From assembly GCA_023388315.1 (NCBI GenBank), contig JAEWGM010000033.1, forward strand, positions 1 through 64,000: a stretch of 64,000 nucleotides of DNA, given 5' to 3'. Source of the DNA: Bacteroidota bacterium. Lineage in GTDB: Bacteria; Bacteroidota; Bacteroidia; Bacteroidales; Dysgonomonadaceae. The notes under the pieces are model-generated. The model had not been told where the DNA came from and made no database searches. It saw nothing but the letters and a program-made list of their open reading frames with translations. Of this stretch, positions 16,616 through 24,780 are shown piece after piece (position 1 is the first letter of the stretch; each line of letters opens with the position of its first letter). The translations under genes and the position numbers were made by a program.

Positions 16616-17359
16616 ATGGCAAAAAATAAACTATCGAAGTTTGCCGATATGGCAACGTATGAAAATGTTTTTCAATACACCTTTGAAACATTGCAACGAG
16701 AAGGCTTTCCGTTGAAAGGAAAATGGCACACGCATTTCGGAAACAATCACCCCATTGTGCTTGAATTGGGCTGTGGCAAAGGAGAATACACGGTGGGATT
16801 GGCAAAACTGTTTCCCGACAAAAACTTTATCGGTATCGATATAAAAGGCGCGCGAATGTGGAAAGGTGCCACGCAAGCATTGCAAGAAAACCTGCACAAC
16901 GCGGCTTTTTTGCGTACGCACATTGAACTGATTCGTCATTTTTTTGCCGAAAACGAAGTATCGGAAATTTGGATCACTTTCCCCGACCCGCAAATGAAAA
17001 AAACCAATAAAAGGCTCACATCAACGCGGTTTATGAAAGAATACGCCGAAATTTTAAATGAAAACGGCATGGTTCATTTAAAAACCGACAGCAATTTTCT
17101 CTACACCTACACCAAAGCGATGATTGAGGAAAACCACCTCGATGTACTTTTCGATACCGACAACCTTTACGAATCGGGATTACAAGACAATATTTTACAA
17201 ATTCAAACCTTTTATGAACAACAATGGCGCTCGCGCGGTTTAAACATCAAGTACATCAAATTCAGTTGTCCGAAAAACATCAATTGGGCAGAACCGGACA
17301 TAGAAATTGAAAAAGACGAGTATCGAAGCTTTGGGAGAAATGCTAATTATTCAATGTGA
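16616..17359 (+). CDS. trmB: tRNA (guanine-N7-)-methyltransferase
   Basis: 247 residues. It methylates G46 in the variable loop of several tRNAs with S-adenosylmethionine. The SAM-binding motif I is VLELGCGKGEYTVGL, followed by GIDIKGARMWKG; the family-specific catalytic block ITFPDPQMKKTNKRL and the tRNA-contact region after it are intact. The C terminus (RSFGRNANYSM) overlaps the first AATGTGAA unit of the octamer array that fills the next spacer, so array sequence appears to have reached the final codons. Confidence 0.95.
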   Translation: MAKNKLSKFADMATYENVFQYTFETLQREGFPLKGKWHTHFGNNHPIVLELGCGKGEYTVGLAKLFPDKNFIGIDIKGARMWKGATQALQENLHNAAFLRTHIELIRHFFAENEVSEIWITFPDPQMKKTNKRLTSTRFMKEYAEILNENGMVHLKTDSNFLYTYTKAMIEENHLDVLFDTDNLYESGLQDNILQIQTFYEQQWRSRGLNIKYIKFSCPKNINWAEPDIEIEKDEYRSFGRNANYSM

Positions 17360-17369
17360 AAAATAAACC

Positions 17370-17425
17370 AATGTGCAAATATGCTAATATGCAAATGGTC
17401 AATAAATTAATGTATCAATTAAATA
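17370..17425. repeat. Octamer array left of the four-helix-bundle gene
   Basis: Seven consecutive 8-bp units: AATGTGCA, AATATGCT, AATATGCA, AATGGTCA, then three weaker AT-rich ones. The first four define AATRTGCA. A related array lies beyond the gene at 17864-17921 in opposite orientation, so the gene sits between inverted arrays. A third array of this family is at 19042-19083. Confidence 0.65.
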
Positions 17426-17434
17426 AATAAGAAA

Positions 17435-17860
17435 ATGGAAAAAATTAAGGAAACAGGAAACAGAATTGTTGACCTTACATTTAGTTTCGCGTTGGATATT
17501 ATTGAATTTTCTGAAGAACTTGAAGAAAAAAAGGAATACGTTATTGCACGCCAGGTTTTAAAGATCGGAACATCTGTTGGCGCGAATATTCGCGAGGCGC
17601 AAAACTGTGAGAGCAGGGCCGATTTTATCCATAAGTTCAAAATCGCGGCAAAAGAAGCAGATGAAACCGAGTATTGGCTGCTGCTTTGCAAATATGCCAA
17701 AACATATCCTTTCGATGAAAAACTGCTCGACAAATTGAAAGAAATTCAAAAAATCACGAACAAAATTATTTACACTTCGAAACGAAATAAACCCAATGCA
17801 TCTCTACGTCAACTCATCAACGCACCAATCATCGGTAGAATAGTTGCATTTCTCACATAA
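17435..17860 (+). CDS. S23-type four-helix-bundle protein
   Basis: 141 residues of the S23/four-helix-bundle family (TIGR02436), first known from ORFs in 23S rRNA intervening sequences and related to the Avd accessory protein of diversity-generating retroelements. Family marks are the helix-1 segment RIVDLTFSFALDIIEF, the ARQVLKIGTSVGANIREAQ turn, then FIHKFKIAAKEADETEYWL. Members bind nucleic acid in some cases; the role of free-standing copies is unknown. There is no rRNA gene or reverse transcriptase here. The usual family length is near 120; here the C terminus runs about 20 residues longer (SLRQLINAPIIGRIVAFLT). Both flanks are short-period repeat arrays in inverted orientation. Confidence 0.85.
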   Translation: MEKIKETGNRIVDLTFSFALDIIEFSEELEEKKEYVIARQVLKIGTSVGANIREAQNCESRADFIHKFKIAAKEADETEYWLLLCKYAKTYPFDEKLLDKLKEIQKITNKIIYTSKRNKPNASLRQLINAPIIGRIVAFLT

Positions 17861-17863
17861 CCA

Positions 17864-17921
17864 CATTAGTCTCATTAGCAAATTATCGCATTAGTCTCAT
17901 TATCAAATTAATCTCATTAAA
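17864..17921. repeat. Octamer array right of the four-helix-bundle gene
   Basis: Units of 8 bp with two 9-bp exceptions: CATTAGTC, TCATTAGC, AAATTATC, GCATTAGTC, TCATTATC, AAATTAATC, TCATTAAA. It can also be read as a 25-bp unit present 2.3 times. On the other strand it reads TAATGAGA/TAATTTGC, related to the AATRTGCA units on the left. It ends 5 bp before the start codon of the Mrp gene. Confidence 0.7.
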
Positions 17922-17926
17922 AAAAT

Positions 17927-19036
17927 ATGGCAATATATCCACAATTAATTATAGACGCGCTTAAAAACGTGCGCTACCCCGGAACGGGACAAGACATTGT
18001 TTCTGCCGGAATGGTGGCGGACGATATCCGTATCGACGGAATGAAAGTGAGCTTCTCGCTCATCACCGAAAAACAGAACGACCCGTTTATTCGCTCGCTG
18101 GTGAAAATGGCCGAGCAAGCCATTCTCACTTATGCCGATCCGAATATAGAAATTAAAGGCAATATTTCGGTGAAATCCAAACAAGCGCCGCGGCCTGAGT
18201 TGCCCGATTTGCTGCCCGGCGTGAAAAACATTATAGCCGTGGCGTCGGGGAAAGGTGGCGTGGGAAAAAGCACGGTGTGCACCAATCTGGCCATAGCATT
18301 GGCTCAAAAAGGATATAAGGTGGGATTGCTGGATGCCGATATTTTCGGCCCGTCGGTGCCCAAAATGCTTGATGTGGAAGACGCGGGCATTTTCACTGAA
18401 AAGAAAGACGGGCGCGACCTGATTAAGCCCGTGGAAAATTACGGCTTAAAAATGCTTTCCATCGGTTTCTTCGTAAAAAAAGAAGACGCGGTGGTTTGGC
18501 GCGGCGCAATGGCCAGCAACGCGCTCAAACAACTCATAAGCGATGCCGATTGGGGCGAATTGGATTATTTTTTAATTGATTTCCCACCCGGAACAAGCGA
18601 TATCCATCTCACATTGGTGCAAACGCTGCCCATAACCGGCGCCGTTATTGTGAGCACACCGCAAGAGGTGGCGCTGGCCGATGCGCGAAAAGGGATCAGT
18701 ATGTTTACGAGCGATAAAGTGAACGTGCCCATTCTGGGTTTGGTGGAAAACATGGCGTGGTTCACACCTGCCGAACTGCCGGAAAATAAGTATTACATTT
18801 TCGGTAAGGACGGCTGCAAGCGATTGGCCGAGCAAAACGGATATGCGCTATTAGGACAAATTCCCATCGTGCAAACCATTCGCGAAGGCGGCGATGACGG
18901 CCAACCTGTGGCACTCAATTCCAACAGCATCACCGGAATGGCGTTCGCCCAACTTGCCGAGAATGTGATTGAAGCGGTGGATAAACGCAACCGAGAACTG
19001 CCAAAAACGGGGATTGTGGAGATAACGAGGAGGTGA
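17927..19036 (+). CDS. apbC: Mrp/NBP35-family Fe-S cluster carrier ATPase
   Basis: 369 residues. Proteins of this family bind a transferable 4Fe-4S cluster and help mature Fe-S enzymes. An N-terminal MIP18/DUF59 domain (residues 1-90) precedes the P-loop ATPase: deviant Walker A ASGKGGVGKST near residue 108, then LLDADIFGPSVP and DFPPGTSDIHL. The paired C-x-x-C for the bridging cluster is absent; the expected region reads ENMAWFTPAELPENKYYIFG, as in many Bacteroidetes members. Starts 5 bp after the octamer array. Confidence 0.92.
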   Translation: MAIYPQLIIDALKNVRYPGTGQDIVSAGMVADDIRIDGMKVSFSLITEKQNDPFIRSLVKMAEQAILTYADPNIEIKGNISVKSKQAPRPELPDLLPGVKNIIAVASGKGGVGKSTVCTNLAIALAQKGYKVGLLDADIFGPSVPKMLDVEDAGIFTEKKDGRDLIKPVENYGLKMLSIGFFVKKEDAVVWRGAMASNALKQLISDADWGELDYFLIDFPPGTSDIHLTLVQTLPITGAVIVSTPQEVALADARKGISMFTSDKVNVPILGLVENMAWFTPAELPENKYYIFGKDGCKRLAEQNGYALLGQIPIVQTIREGGDDGQPVALNSNSITGMAFAQLAENVIEAVDKRNRELPKTGIVEITRR

Positions 19037-19041
19037 TATTT

Positions 19042-19083
19042 AATGAGAATAATGTGAATAATATGCCAATGTGGCAATTAAAA
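19042..19083. repeat. Short-period array AATRTGNN
   Basis: Units AATGAGAAT, AATGTGAAT, AATATGCC, AATGTGGC, AATTAAAA (8-9 bp). Same family as the arrays around the four-helix-bundle gene, here alone, 5 bp after the Mrp stop codon. Confidence 0.55.
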
Positions 19084-19123
19084 CGTGTGAAAGGTTTGCC
19101 TGTGCAGGTTTTAGATAAAAAAC

Positions 19124-19131
19124 TATCTTTG
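19124..19131 (+). promoter_or_regulatory. Bacteroidetes -7 element before the 137-residue gene
   Basis: TATCTTTG matches TAnnTTTG; a TTTG at 19095-19098 is a possible -33 element with a 25-bp gap. The start codon is 86 bp further. Confidence 0.45.
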
Positions 19132-19216
19132 CTTTATTCTTGGATGCTGAAAATAATAGCTGAAAATAATATATGGTGGATTGAAGAATAAATACAAATC
19201 TAACACAATATAAGAT

Positions 19217-19630
19217 ATGAGATCTAAATTCGTAACATTGATAATTTTTCTTGTTCTCATCGCTATCGCCTTCTTCACAAACCCCTCTAAGGAAGCACAC
19301 AAAGAAGCATTGAGAACAAAACTCACTCAAGTGATTGATGAAACGATGGCGGAACGCCAAAACGATGCCGTTACTTTCGGCGCATGGAAATTGGCCGGGC
19401 CCCAAATGACCGAAGTGTTTTTGCAAAACAATTTCGCGGTGGACGACTATAAAATTCTCTCTCTCACCAAAATTAATTGGGACAACCAATCCTATATCGT
19501 GGGTGTGGGTACCTTCGGCAATGTGTGGATAACCAAGCGGCTAAACAAAGAGTTGGCAAATACCATTATCAACCAAATTGAAAATACGGTAAACGATGCC
19601 CTGCCCGATTTTCTAAAACAGTGGCAATAA
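19217..19630 (+). CDS. DUF4359-like membrane-anchored protein
   Basis: 137 residues with one N-terminal transmembrane helix (FVTLIIFLVLIAIAFFTNP) followed by a soluble periplasmic or cytoplasmic part. The TNPSKEAHKEALRTKL segment right after the helix and the closing ITKRLNKELANTI fit the DUF4359 pattern, but this is by eye. No catalytic motif is visible. Own promoter box at 19124; the next gene is 79 bp away behind a decamer array, so it may be a single-gene unit. Confidence 0.6.
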   Translation: MRSKFVTLIIFLVLIAIAFFTNPSKEAHKEALRTKLTQVIDETMAERQNDAVTFGAWKLAGPQMTEVFLQNNFAVDDYKILSLTKINWDNQSYIVGVGTFGNVWITKRLNKELANTIINQIENTVNDALPDFLKQWQ

Positions 19631-19639
19631 ACCTCGTCT

Positions 19640-19703
19640 AATTTCAATCTCATTCAATCTCATTTCAATCTATTTTCAATCTCATTAAATCTGTTTCAAT
19701 CCT
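19640..19703. repeat. 10-11 bp periodic array with CAATCT core
   Basis: Six units of 10-11 bp, for example CATTCAATCT, CATTTCAATCT, ATTTTCAATCT, CATTAAATCT. The core CAATCTC is the reverse complement of GAGATTG at 46755-46784. It fills the spacer between the DUF4359-like and NTF2-like genes. Confidence 0.65.
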
Positions 19704-19709
19704 ACAACA

Positions 19710-20201
19710 ATGAACTACAACAACACCCCTCCCATCAAGCGATTTTATCTGAATCCCTACAAAATCATCTTACGGAAGAAAATAACAGACGGCTTTGCCG
19801 ATTTCAGCAACGGAAATTATGAAACTTTATTGAAACTGTATGCCGATAATGTTCATCAGCATTTCGAAGGAAACCACGCCTTGAGCGGCGAACGATTTTC
19901 AAAACAAAAAGTAGAACTGTGGTTTCAACGATTCGTACGGTTGCTGCCATCAAAATTCCTCATTAAAGATATGATTATTCAAGGCGGCCCATGGAACACG
20001 GTGGTGATAATGGAGTTTCAAGACACGGTTTCGCCAAAAAATGTGCCAACATACACAAACAACGGAATAATGAAAGCTGTGGTGAAATGGGGAAAAGCAA
20101 CCGATGTGCACATTTATGTGGATACGGCAAAAGTTCAACACGCACTCAACGCGCTTGCCCAAAACGGAGTGGAAGAAGCAGCCGCGGCACCCATTGAATA
20201 A
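19710..20201 (+). CDS. NTF2/SnoaL-like fold protein
   Basis: 163 residues. The central part (FADFSNGNYETLLKLYADN, then FEGNHALSGERFSK and a FQRFVRLLP helix) follows the cone-shaped NTF2/SnoaL fold, used both by enzymes and by binding proteins. No catalytic pair can be assigned. The C terminus is Ala-rich and probably disordered. It starts 6 bp after the decamer array and ends 8 bp before the Nudix gene, so these two are likely co-transcribed. Confidence 0.65.
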   Translation: MNYNNTPPIKRFYLNPYKIILRKKITDGFADFSNGNYETLLKLYADNVHQHFEGNHALSGERFSKQKVELWFQRFVRLLPSKFLIKDMIIQGGPWNTVVIMEFQDTVSPKNVPTYTNNGIMKAVVKWGKATDVHIYVDTAKVQHALNALAQNGVEEAAAAPIE

Positions 20202-20209
20202 GTCACGTT

Positions 20210-20722
20210 ATGAAACATCCACTACATCAATTCAGGTTTTGTCCCAAATGTGGCTCCAAAAACTTTACTGAACACAACGAAAAGTCAAAAAAATGCGCCG
20301 ATTGCGGGTTCACCTATTATTTCAACTCGTCTGCCGCTGTGGTAGCCGTTATTGAAAACGCAGAAGGCGAAATATTGGTAGCCACACGCGCCAAAGAGCC
20401 CGCCAAAGGAACGCTCGACTTGCCCGGCGGGTTTATCGATATGCACGAAACTGCCGAAGAAGCCGTCGCGCGCGAGGTTCGGGAAGAAACCGGACTGTTC
20501 ATAACTTCCTCACATTACCTTTTCTCCATTCCGAATATTTATGTATATTCGGACTTTGAAGTGCATACGGTGGATATGTTCTTCAAATGCAACGCAAAAG
20601 ATTTCAGCAACTTACAAGCACAAGACGACGTATCGGAACTGACATTTATCGCACGAAACAAACTCAATCCGGCAGATTTCGGGTTAATCTCGATTCGTAA
20701 AGGAATTGAAAAAATGTTATAA
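20210..20722 (+). CDS. Nudix hydrolase with N-terminal zinc ribbon
   Basis: 170 residues. The first 30 form a zinc ribbon (CPKCGS and CADCGF). The Nudix box is complete: GGFIDMHETAEEAVAREV followed by REETGL, fitting GX5EX7REUXEEXGU. This layout occurs in NADH pyrophosphatase-like and ADP-ribose-type hydrolases, which hydrolyse nucleoside diphosphates linked to another moiety. The diagnostic NudC SQPWPFPxS motif is not present, so the substrate is open. Follows the NTF2-like gene closely. Confidence 0.85.
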   Translation: MKHPLHQFRFCPKCGSKNFTEHNEKSKKCADCGFTYYFNSSAAVVAVIENAEGEILVATRAKEPAKGTLDLPGGFIDMHETAEEAVAREVREETGLFITSSHYLFSIPNIYVYSDFEVHTVDMFFKCNAKDFSNLQAQDDVSELTFIARNKLNPADFGLISIRKGIEKML

Positions 20723-20730
20723 TTTAATTA

Positions 20731-20768
20731 GAGACTGAGAGTGAAGAAGTGAAGAAATAAAGAAGTAT
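20731..20768. repeat. Octamer array NAGTGAAG before a toxin-antitoxin pair
   Basis: Units GAGACTGA, GAGTGAAG, AAGTGAAG, AAATAAAG, AAGTAT, reaching the start codon at 20769. Short and less certain than the other arrays. Confidence 0.45.
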
Positions 20769-20987
20769 ATGACAACATTTCAAATAAACATATTAAATCC
20801 GGAAGCCGAAAAAGTTCTCCTCGATTTGGAAGACAGGAAACTCATATCCATATCTAAAAAAGAGGATATTTATGAACTCCAGACTGCACAAAAAGAAATG
20901 CTTCTATTAAGCGAAGAAGATATTGCATATGGAAGGATTATTTCTGAAGAAGAACTGGATGCGTTAGACAAAGAATGGCTGAGTTAA
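20769..20987 (+). CDS. Probable antitoxin of a RelE/ParE-type pair
   Basis: 72 residues, acidic, with no named domain recognised. It overlaps the downstream toxin gene by 13 bp, and size, charge and gene order fit an antitoxin. The C-terminal half (LLLSEEDIAYGRIISEEEL) is acidic and could wrap the toxin; the N-terminal half (TFQINILNPEAEKVLLDLED) resembles short DUF-type antitoxins of Bacteroidetes. A DNA-binding fold is not obvious. Confidence 0.65.
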   Translation: MTTFQINILNPEAEKVLLDLEDRKLISISKKEDIYELQTAQKEMLLLSEEDIAYGRIISEEELDALDKEWLS

Positions 20988-21211
20988 AAGTAATTTGGAC
21001 TGAAACGGCAGTTTTACAACGAAATCTTATTTTCGATTATTGGAATAACAGAAACCGCAATAATTCGTATTCCAAAAAATTGAGAATTGCCATAAAAGAA
21101 CGACTACACTTGCTGAAGCAAAATCCTGAAATGGGTAAACAAACCGATTTCAAAAAAATAAGAATAATAATTTTTGGACGATATAGTATCCTCTATAAAG
21201 TTGAAAAATAG
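20975..21211 (+). CDS. RelE/ParE-family toxin
   Basis: 78 residues with the compact RelE/ParE layout: N-terminal strand KVIWTETAVLQ, helical hairpin FDYWNNRNRNNSYSKKL, then LLKQNPEMGKQTDFKKIR and the final strands IIIFGRYSILYKVEK. Members are either ribosome-dependent mRNA nucleases or gyrase poisons; residues alone do not decide which. The frame is slightly shorter than typical (about 90-100) but covers all expected strands. It follows its probable antitoxin with a 13-bp overlap. Confidence 0.8.
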   Translation: MAELKVIWTETAVLQRNLIFDYWNNRNRNNSYSKKLRIAIKERLHLLKQNPEMGKQTDFKKIRIIIFGRYSILYKVEK

Positions 21212-21299
21212 AAAATTTTTATAGTTTCTCTTTGGGATAATAGACAAAATCCAAGCAAACTTTTACGCCTTTTACAAGAAAATAAATGAACAATTATAT

Positions 21300-24293
21300 A
21301 TGAAAAAAACAATCTTCCTATTATTCCTTGCCGTGGCAACACACTTTGCAACGGCGCAGCAAACCGCCTATCATTTTCAACCCGAAAAGCTTTTCAACCA
21401 AGGGAAAGAAATGTTCCTGCAAGGGAATTACACCGGCGCGCAGGATGTGCTGTCGCAATACATTGCGGAAAGCAACGACCGTTTTCTAAACGAAGAAGCC
21501 GCGTATATGATGGCAGTCTCTTCCTTTAAAAGAGGTGTGGAAAACAGCGGCGAGGTTTTGAAAGAGTTTTTGGATACGCATCCCGAAACCATTCATCGCC
21601 ACCAGGTGAACTTTTTAATTGGCTCGTTCCATTTCGATAAAGAAGAATGGAAACTGGCCAAGTTTTGGTTCGATCAAGCCGATTTGGACTACCTCACGCC
21701 ATCGGAGCAGGAAGATTTTAGCTTCAGAAACGCCTACGCAAGCCTGCAATTGGGGAACAAAGACGAAGCCACACGATTGTTTGGCTTGCTTTCACAAAAC
21801 AGCCGAAAATACCGCGACGCGGGCGATTTCTATTTGGGGTATATTGACTACTCAAACGGCAATTATCAGGCAGCGCTACGCCGTTTCGACCGATTGCGCG
21901 AGCACCCCGAATACCGCGAAGAAGTGGCGTTCTACACGGCTCAGGCAACATTTTTCGATGGCAAATTGGAAGAAGCCATCCGCCTTTCCGAAACATTCCT
22001 CAACACCTATCCGCAAAGCGCGCACCGCGCCGAAATGTATCGCGTTTTAGGCAATAGCAACTATCGTTTAGGGCAAGTAAACAGAGCCATTTCCTATTAC
22101 GAAAACTACTTGGCGGGTACCGAAAAGCCGCTTCGTGGCGACGCTTACTTCCTGGGATTGTCTTATGCGGAAGCCGGAAAACTCAACGATGCCGTGCGAA
22201 TGTTTCAACAAGCAGTGGGCGAACGCGACGAACTCACGCAAAACGCGCAATTGCATCTTGGACAAACTTATTTGAAACTCAACCAAAAGCAACCCGCTCA
22301 AATGGCTTTTGAAGCCGCTTCGCGCGATAATTTCGACCCGAAGGTGCGAGAAACGGCGCTATTTAATTACGCGTTGCTGGCGCACGAAACCAATTTCTCC
22401 GTTTTCAGCGAGTCCATTACATTGTTTGAAAACTTCCTTAAAGAATATCCCAACTCAGAATACACCAATCAGGTAAACGATATTCTGGCCGAAACATTCC
22501 TCACCACAAAAGATTACAACGCGGCACTGGCAGCCATTAACCGCATTTCGCGCCCCGGGCGCCGCATTTTGGAAGCCAAGCAAATGGTACTATTCCAATT
22601 GGGCGCGCAAGAGTTTATCAACGGCAATATGAACGCTGCTATTCAGCAGTTTAATAATTCCATCGCCGTGGGCGAGTACGATGCAAAAGCCAAAAACAAC
22701 GCCTATTATTGGCGTGGCGAAGCCTATTATCGCATGGGGAATTTTACGAATGCAGCCAACGATTTCGCGCAATTCACGCAAAGCGCCTCGCCATCGGATG
22801 AGAATTACGCCCTCGGTTTTTACAATTTGGGTTACGCTCGATTCAAGCAACAACAATATGCTTCAGCGGTAACGGCTTTCCAGCGCTACGTCGCAACGGA
22901 AGCAAACAAAAACCGCGCGGAATTTGCCGACGCGCACAACCGCATTGGCGACAGCTACTATTTTAATCGAAATTTCGCGCAAGCGGAGCAGTTCTATAAC
23001 CAAGCAGCGAGCATCAACCCATCGGCTGCCGATTACGCGGCTTATCAGCGGGCTTTCGTGATGGGATTGCAACGCAACTATCAGGGAAAAATTACGGCGC
23101 TGGACGATTTAATGCGCCGCTACCCCAACTCACAATATTTCGACGACGCGCTCTACGAAAAAAGCCGCGCGCTCACCATGTTGAATCGCGAAAGCGAAGC
23201 CATTACCGTTTTGCAACGCCTAGTTTCGGATTATCCACGAAGCCCGTTGGCAAGCCAAGGCGGTGTGCAATTAGGACAATTGTATTATAACACAAACAAT
23301 TACCAACGAAGCATTGAGGCTTACAAAAATGTCATTTCCAACTTCCCGGGTTCCGATGATGCGCGTAGCGCGTTGATTTCCTTAGAAACCGTGTATCGCG
23401 ATATGAACGACATTCAATCGTATGTAAATTATGCCAATTCGCTGCCGGGCGGAATGCGCATTACGCCGTCGCGTCAAGATTCGCTCACATACCTCGCCGC
23501 CGAAGGCGTATATATGCGCGGCAATCGCAGCGATGCCGAAACTTCCATGCAGCGTTACTTGCAAAGTTACCCCAACGGCGCATACAGTAGCGATGCCAAT
23601 TATTATTTGGGCGTGATTGCCGACGAAAAAGGAAACAAACAACAAGCATTGACGCATTTCAGAAGGGTGATTGATGCCAGCAGCCCCAAATTCTTGGACA
23701 ACGCGCTTATTTACACTTCACAAACAGCGTATGAAAGCGGCGATTTCAATCAGGCGCTCGCCGATTATTCGCGGTTGTCCAATTCGGCGCGCAACGCTGC
23801 CAATCAGCAAACCGGACAAATGGGTGTGGTGCGCTCGCAATCGAAACTCGGCAACCACCACGAAGCGGCACGCGCGGCAACCACATTGCTCTCAAACACC
23901 AATCTTTCGCCCGAGATAACAACCGAAGCGCGATATTTACGGGGCAAAGCCTATCAGCAAGTAAACGAAACAGATAACGCGATGGCTGATTTTCAATTCG
24001 TTGCCAACGATACACGCAGCGTGTACGGCGCCGAAGCGCAATACATCCTTGCCGACACCTATTATCGCTGGAAATCTTACGACCGCGCCGAATCGCAAGT
24101 AAAAGACTTTATGCAAAAAGGTACACCGCATCAATATTGGATGGCTCGCGCGCTGATTGTTTTGGCAGACACCTATTTGGCGAAAAACGACACTTTCCAA
24201 GCACGCCAGTATCTGGAAAGTTTGAAAACCAATTACAAGGGCACGGAAGCCGATATTCAGCAAATGATCACCGAAAGATTGTCCAAATTATAA
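21300..24293 (+). CDS. Large secreted tetratricopeptide-repeat protein
   Basis: 997 residues, signal peptide MKKTIFLLFLAVATHFATA, then about 20 TPR-like helical pairs to the end, with repeats such as FNQGKEMFLQGNYTGAQDVL, AEMYRVLGNSNYRLGQVNRA and ADTYYRWKSYDRAESQV. The layout (periplasmic TPR superhelix) is that of scaffold proteins of Bacteroidetes envelopes. A 573-residue outer-membrane barrel follows on the same strand; similar TPR-barrel pairs are familiar from this phylum, so the two may work together, though this pairing is my inference. Between them lies an apparently inserted GxxExxY gene. Confidence 0.85.
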   Translation: MKKTIFLLFLAVATHFATAQQTAYHFQPEKLFNQGKEMFLQGNYTGAQDVLSQYIAESNDRFLNEEAAYMMAVSSFKRGVENSGEVLKEFLDTHPETIHRHQVNFLIGSFHFDKEEWKLAKFWFDQADLDYLTPSEQEDFSFRNAYASLQLGNKDEATRLFGLLSQNSRKYRDAGDFYLGYIDYSNGNYQAALRRFDRLREHPEYREEVAFYTAQATFFDGKLEEAIRLSETFLNTYPQSAHRAEMYRVLGNSNYRLGQVNRAISYYENYLAGTEKPLRGDAYFLGLSYAEAGKLNDAVRMFQQAVGERDELTQNAQLHLGQTYLKLNQKQPAQMAFEAASRDNFDPKVRETALFNYALLAHETNFSVFSESITLFENFLKEYPNSEYTNQVNDILAETFLTTKDYNAALAAINRISRPGRRILEAKQMVLFQLGAQEFINGNMNAAIQQFNNSIAVGEYDAKAKNNAYYWRGEAYYRMGNFTNAANDFAQFTQSASPSDENYALGFYNLGYARFKQQQYASAVTAFQRYVATEANKNRAEFADAHNRIGDSYYFNRNFAQAEQFYNQAASINPSAADYAAYQRAFVMGLQRNYQGKITALDDLMRRYPNSQYFDDALYEKSRALTMLNRESEAITVLQRLVSDYPRSPLASQGGVQLGQLYYNTNNYQRSIEAYKNVISNFPGSDDARSALISLETVYRDMNDIQSYVNYANSLPGGMRITPSRQDSLTYLAAEGVYMRGNRSDAETSMQRYLQSYPNGAYSSDANYYLGVIADEKGNKQQALTHFRRVIDASSPKFLDNALIYTSQTAYESGDFNQALADYSRLSNSARNAANQQTGQMGVVRSQSKLGNHHEAARAATTLLSNTNLSPEITTEARYLRGKAYQQVNETDNAMADFQFVANDTRSVYGAEAQYILADTYYRWKSYDRAESQVKDFMQKGTPHQYWMARALIVLADTYLAKNDTFQARQYLESLKTNYKGTEADIQQMITERLSKL

Positions 24294-24298
24294 TTTCT

Positions 24299-24336
24299 CG
24301 CAGATTACGCAAATCCTGTCGCAGATAAACGCAGAA
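24299..24336. repeat. Left flanking repeat of the GxxExxY gene
   Basis: Repeated CGCAGAT core: CGCAGATTACGCAAAT, then CGCAGATAAA and CGCAGAATT directly before the start codon. The right flank (24723-24763) has the same core reversed (TCTGCG). Confidence 0.7.
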
Positions 24337-24338
24337 TT

Positions 24339-24722
24339 ATGAATGAAAACGAATTATCATACATTATCAGGGGAATTATTTTTAAAATATATAACTCACT
24401 CGGCCCGGGATTGCTCGAATCAACTTATGAAAACATATTAACATACGAGTTAAGAAAAGCGGGATTAGAAGTAAAAACGCAAGTGGGTCTTCCTTTGGTA
24501 TATGAAAAAATTCAGTTAGATATCGGATACAGGATTGACATCATAGTAGAAAATAAAGTAATCATAGAAGTAAAATCAGTAGAAGAATTACACGATGTTT
24601 ATTACAAGCAATTATTGACTTATCTGAAATTATCCGATAAAAGATTAGGCTTGTTGGTGAATTTCAATACATCAAATATTTCTTCTTCAATAAAACGAAT
24701 AGTAAATAAATTGAATGAATAA
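24339..24722 (+). CDS. GxxExxY-family protein
   Basis: 127 residues of the GxxExxY family (TIGR04256). The naming motif is GLLESTY at about residues 25-31 within LGPGLLESTYENIL. The C-terminal half carries a PD-(D/E)XK-like pattern, YRIDIIVENKVIIEVKS, suggesting a nuclease-like fold; activity is unknown. It is flanked directly by inverted CGCAGAT / ATCTGCG repeats and sits between the TPR gene and the barrel gene that would otherwise be neighbours, so it looks inserted. Confidence 0.88.
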   Translation: MNENELSYIIRGIIFKIYNSLGPGLLESTYENILTYELRKAGLEVKTQVGLPLVYEKIQLDIGYRIDIIVENKVIIEVKSVEELHDVYYKQLLTYLKLSDKRLGLLVNFNTSNISSSIKRIVNKLNE

Positions 24723-24763
24723 TCTGCGATATTCTGCGTAAAAAATCAGCGAATATCAGCGAG
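24723..24763. repeat. Right flanking repeat of the GxxExxY gene
   Basis: TCTGCGATAT, TCTGCGTAAAAAA, TCAGCGAATA, TCAGCGAG: irregular units of 8-13 bp with core TCTGCG or TCAGCG, reverse of the CGCAGA core in the left flank. It begins at the stop codon. Confidence 0.7.
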
Positions 24764-24780
24764 AACAAAAGTATTGTAAT

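Noticed and set aside
17435..17860. rRNA intervening sequence
   Set aside because: S23-type proteins are known from such sites, but no rRNA sequence flanks this gene.
17435..17860. Diversity-generating retroelement
   Set aside because: The Avd-like protein has no reverse transcriptase or template/variable repeat nearby.
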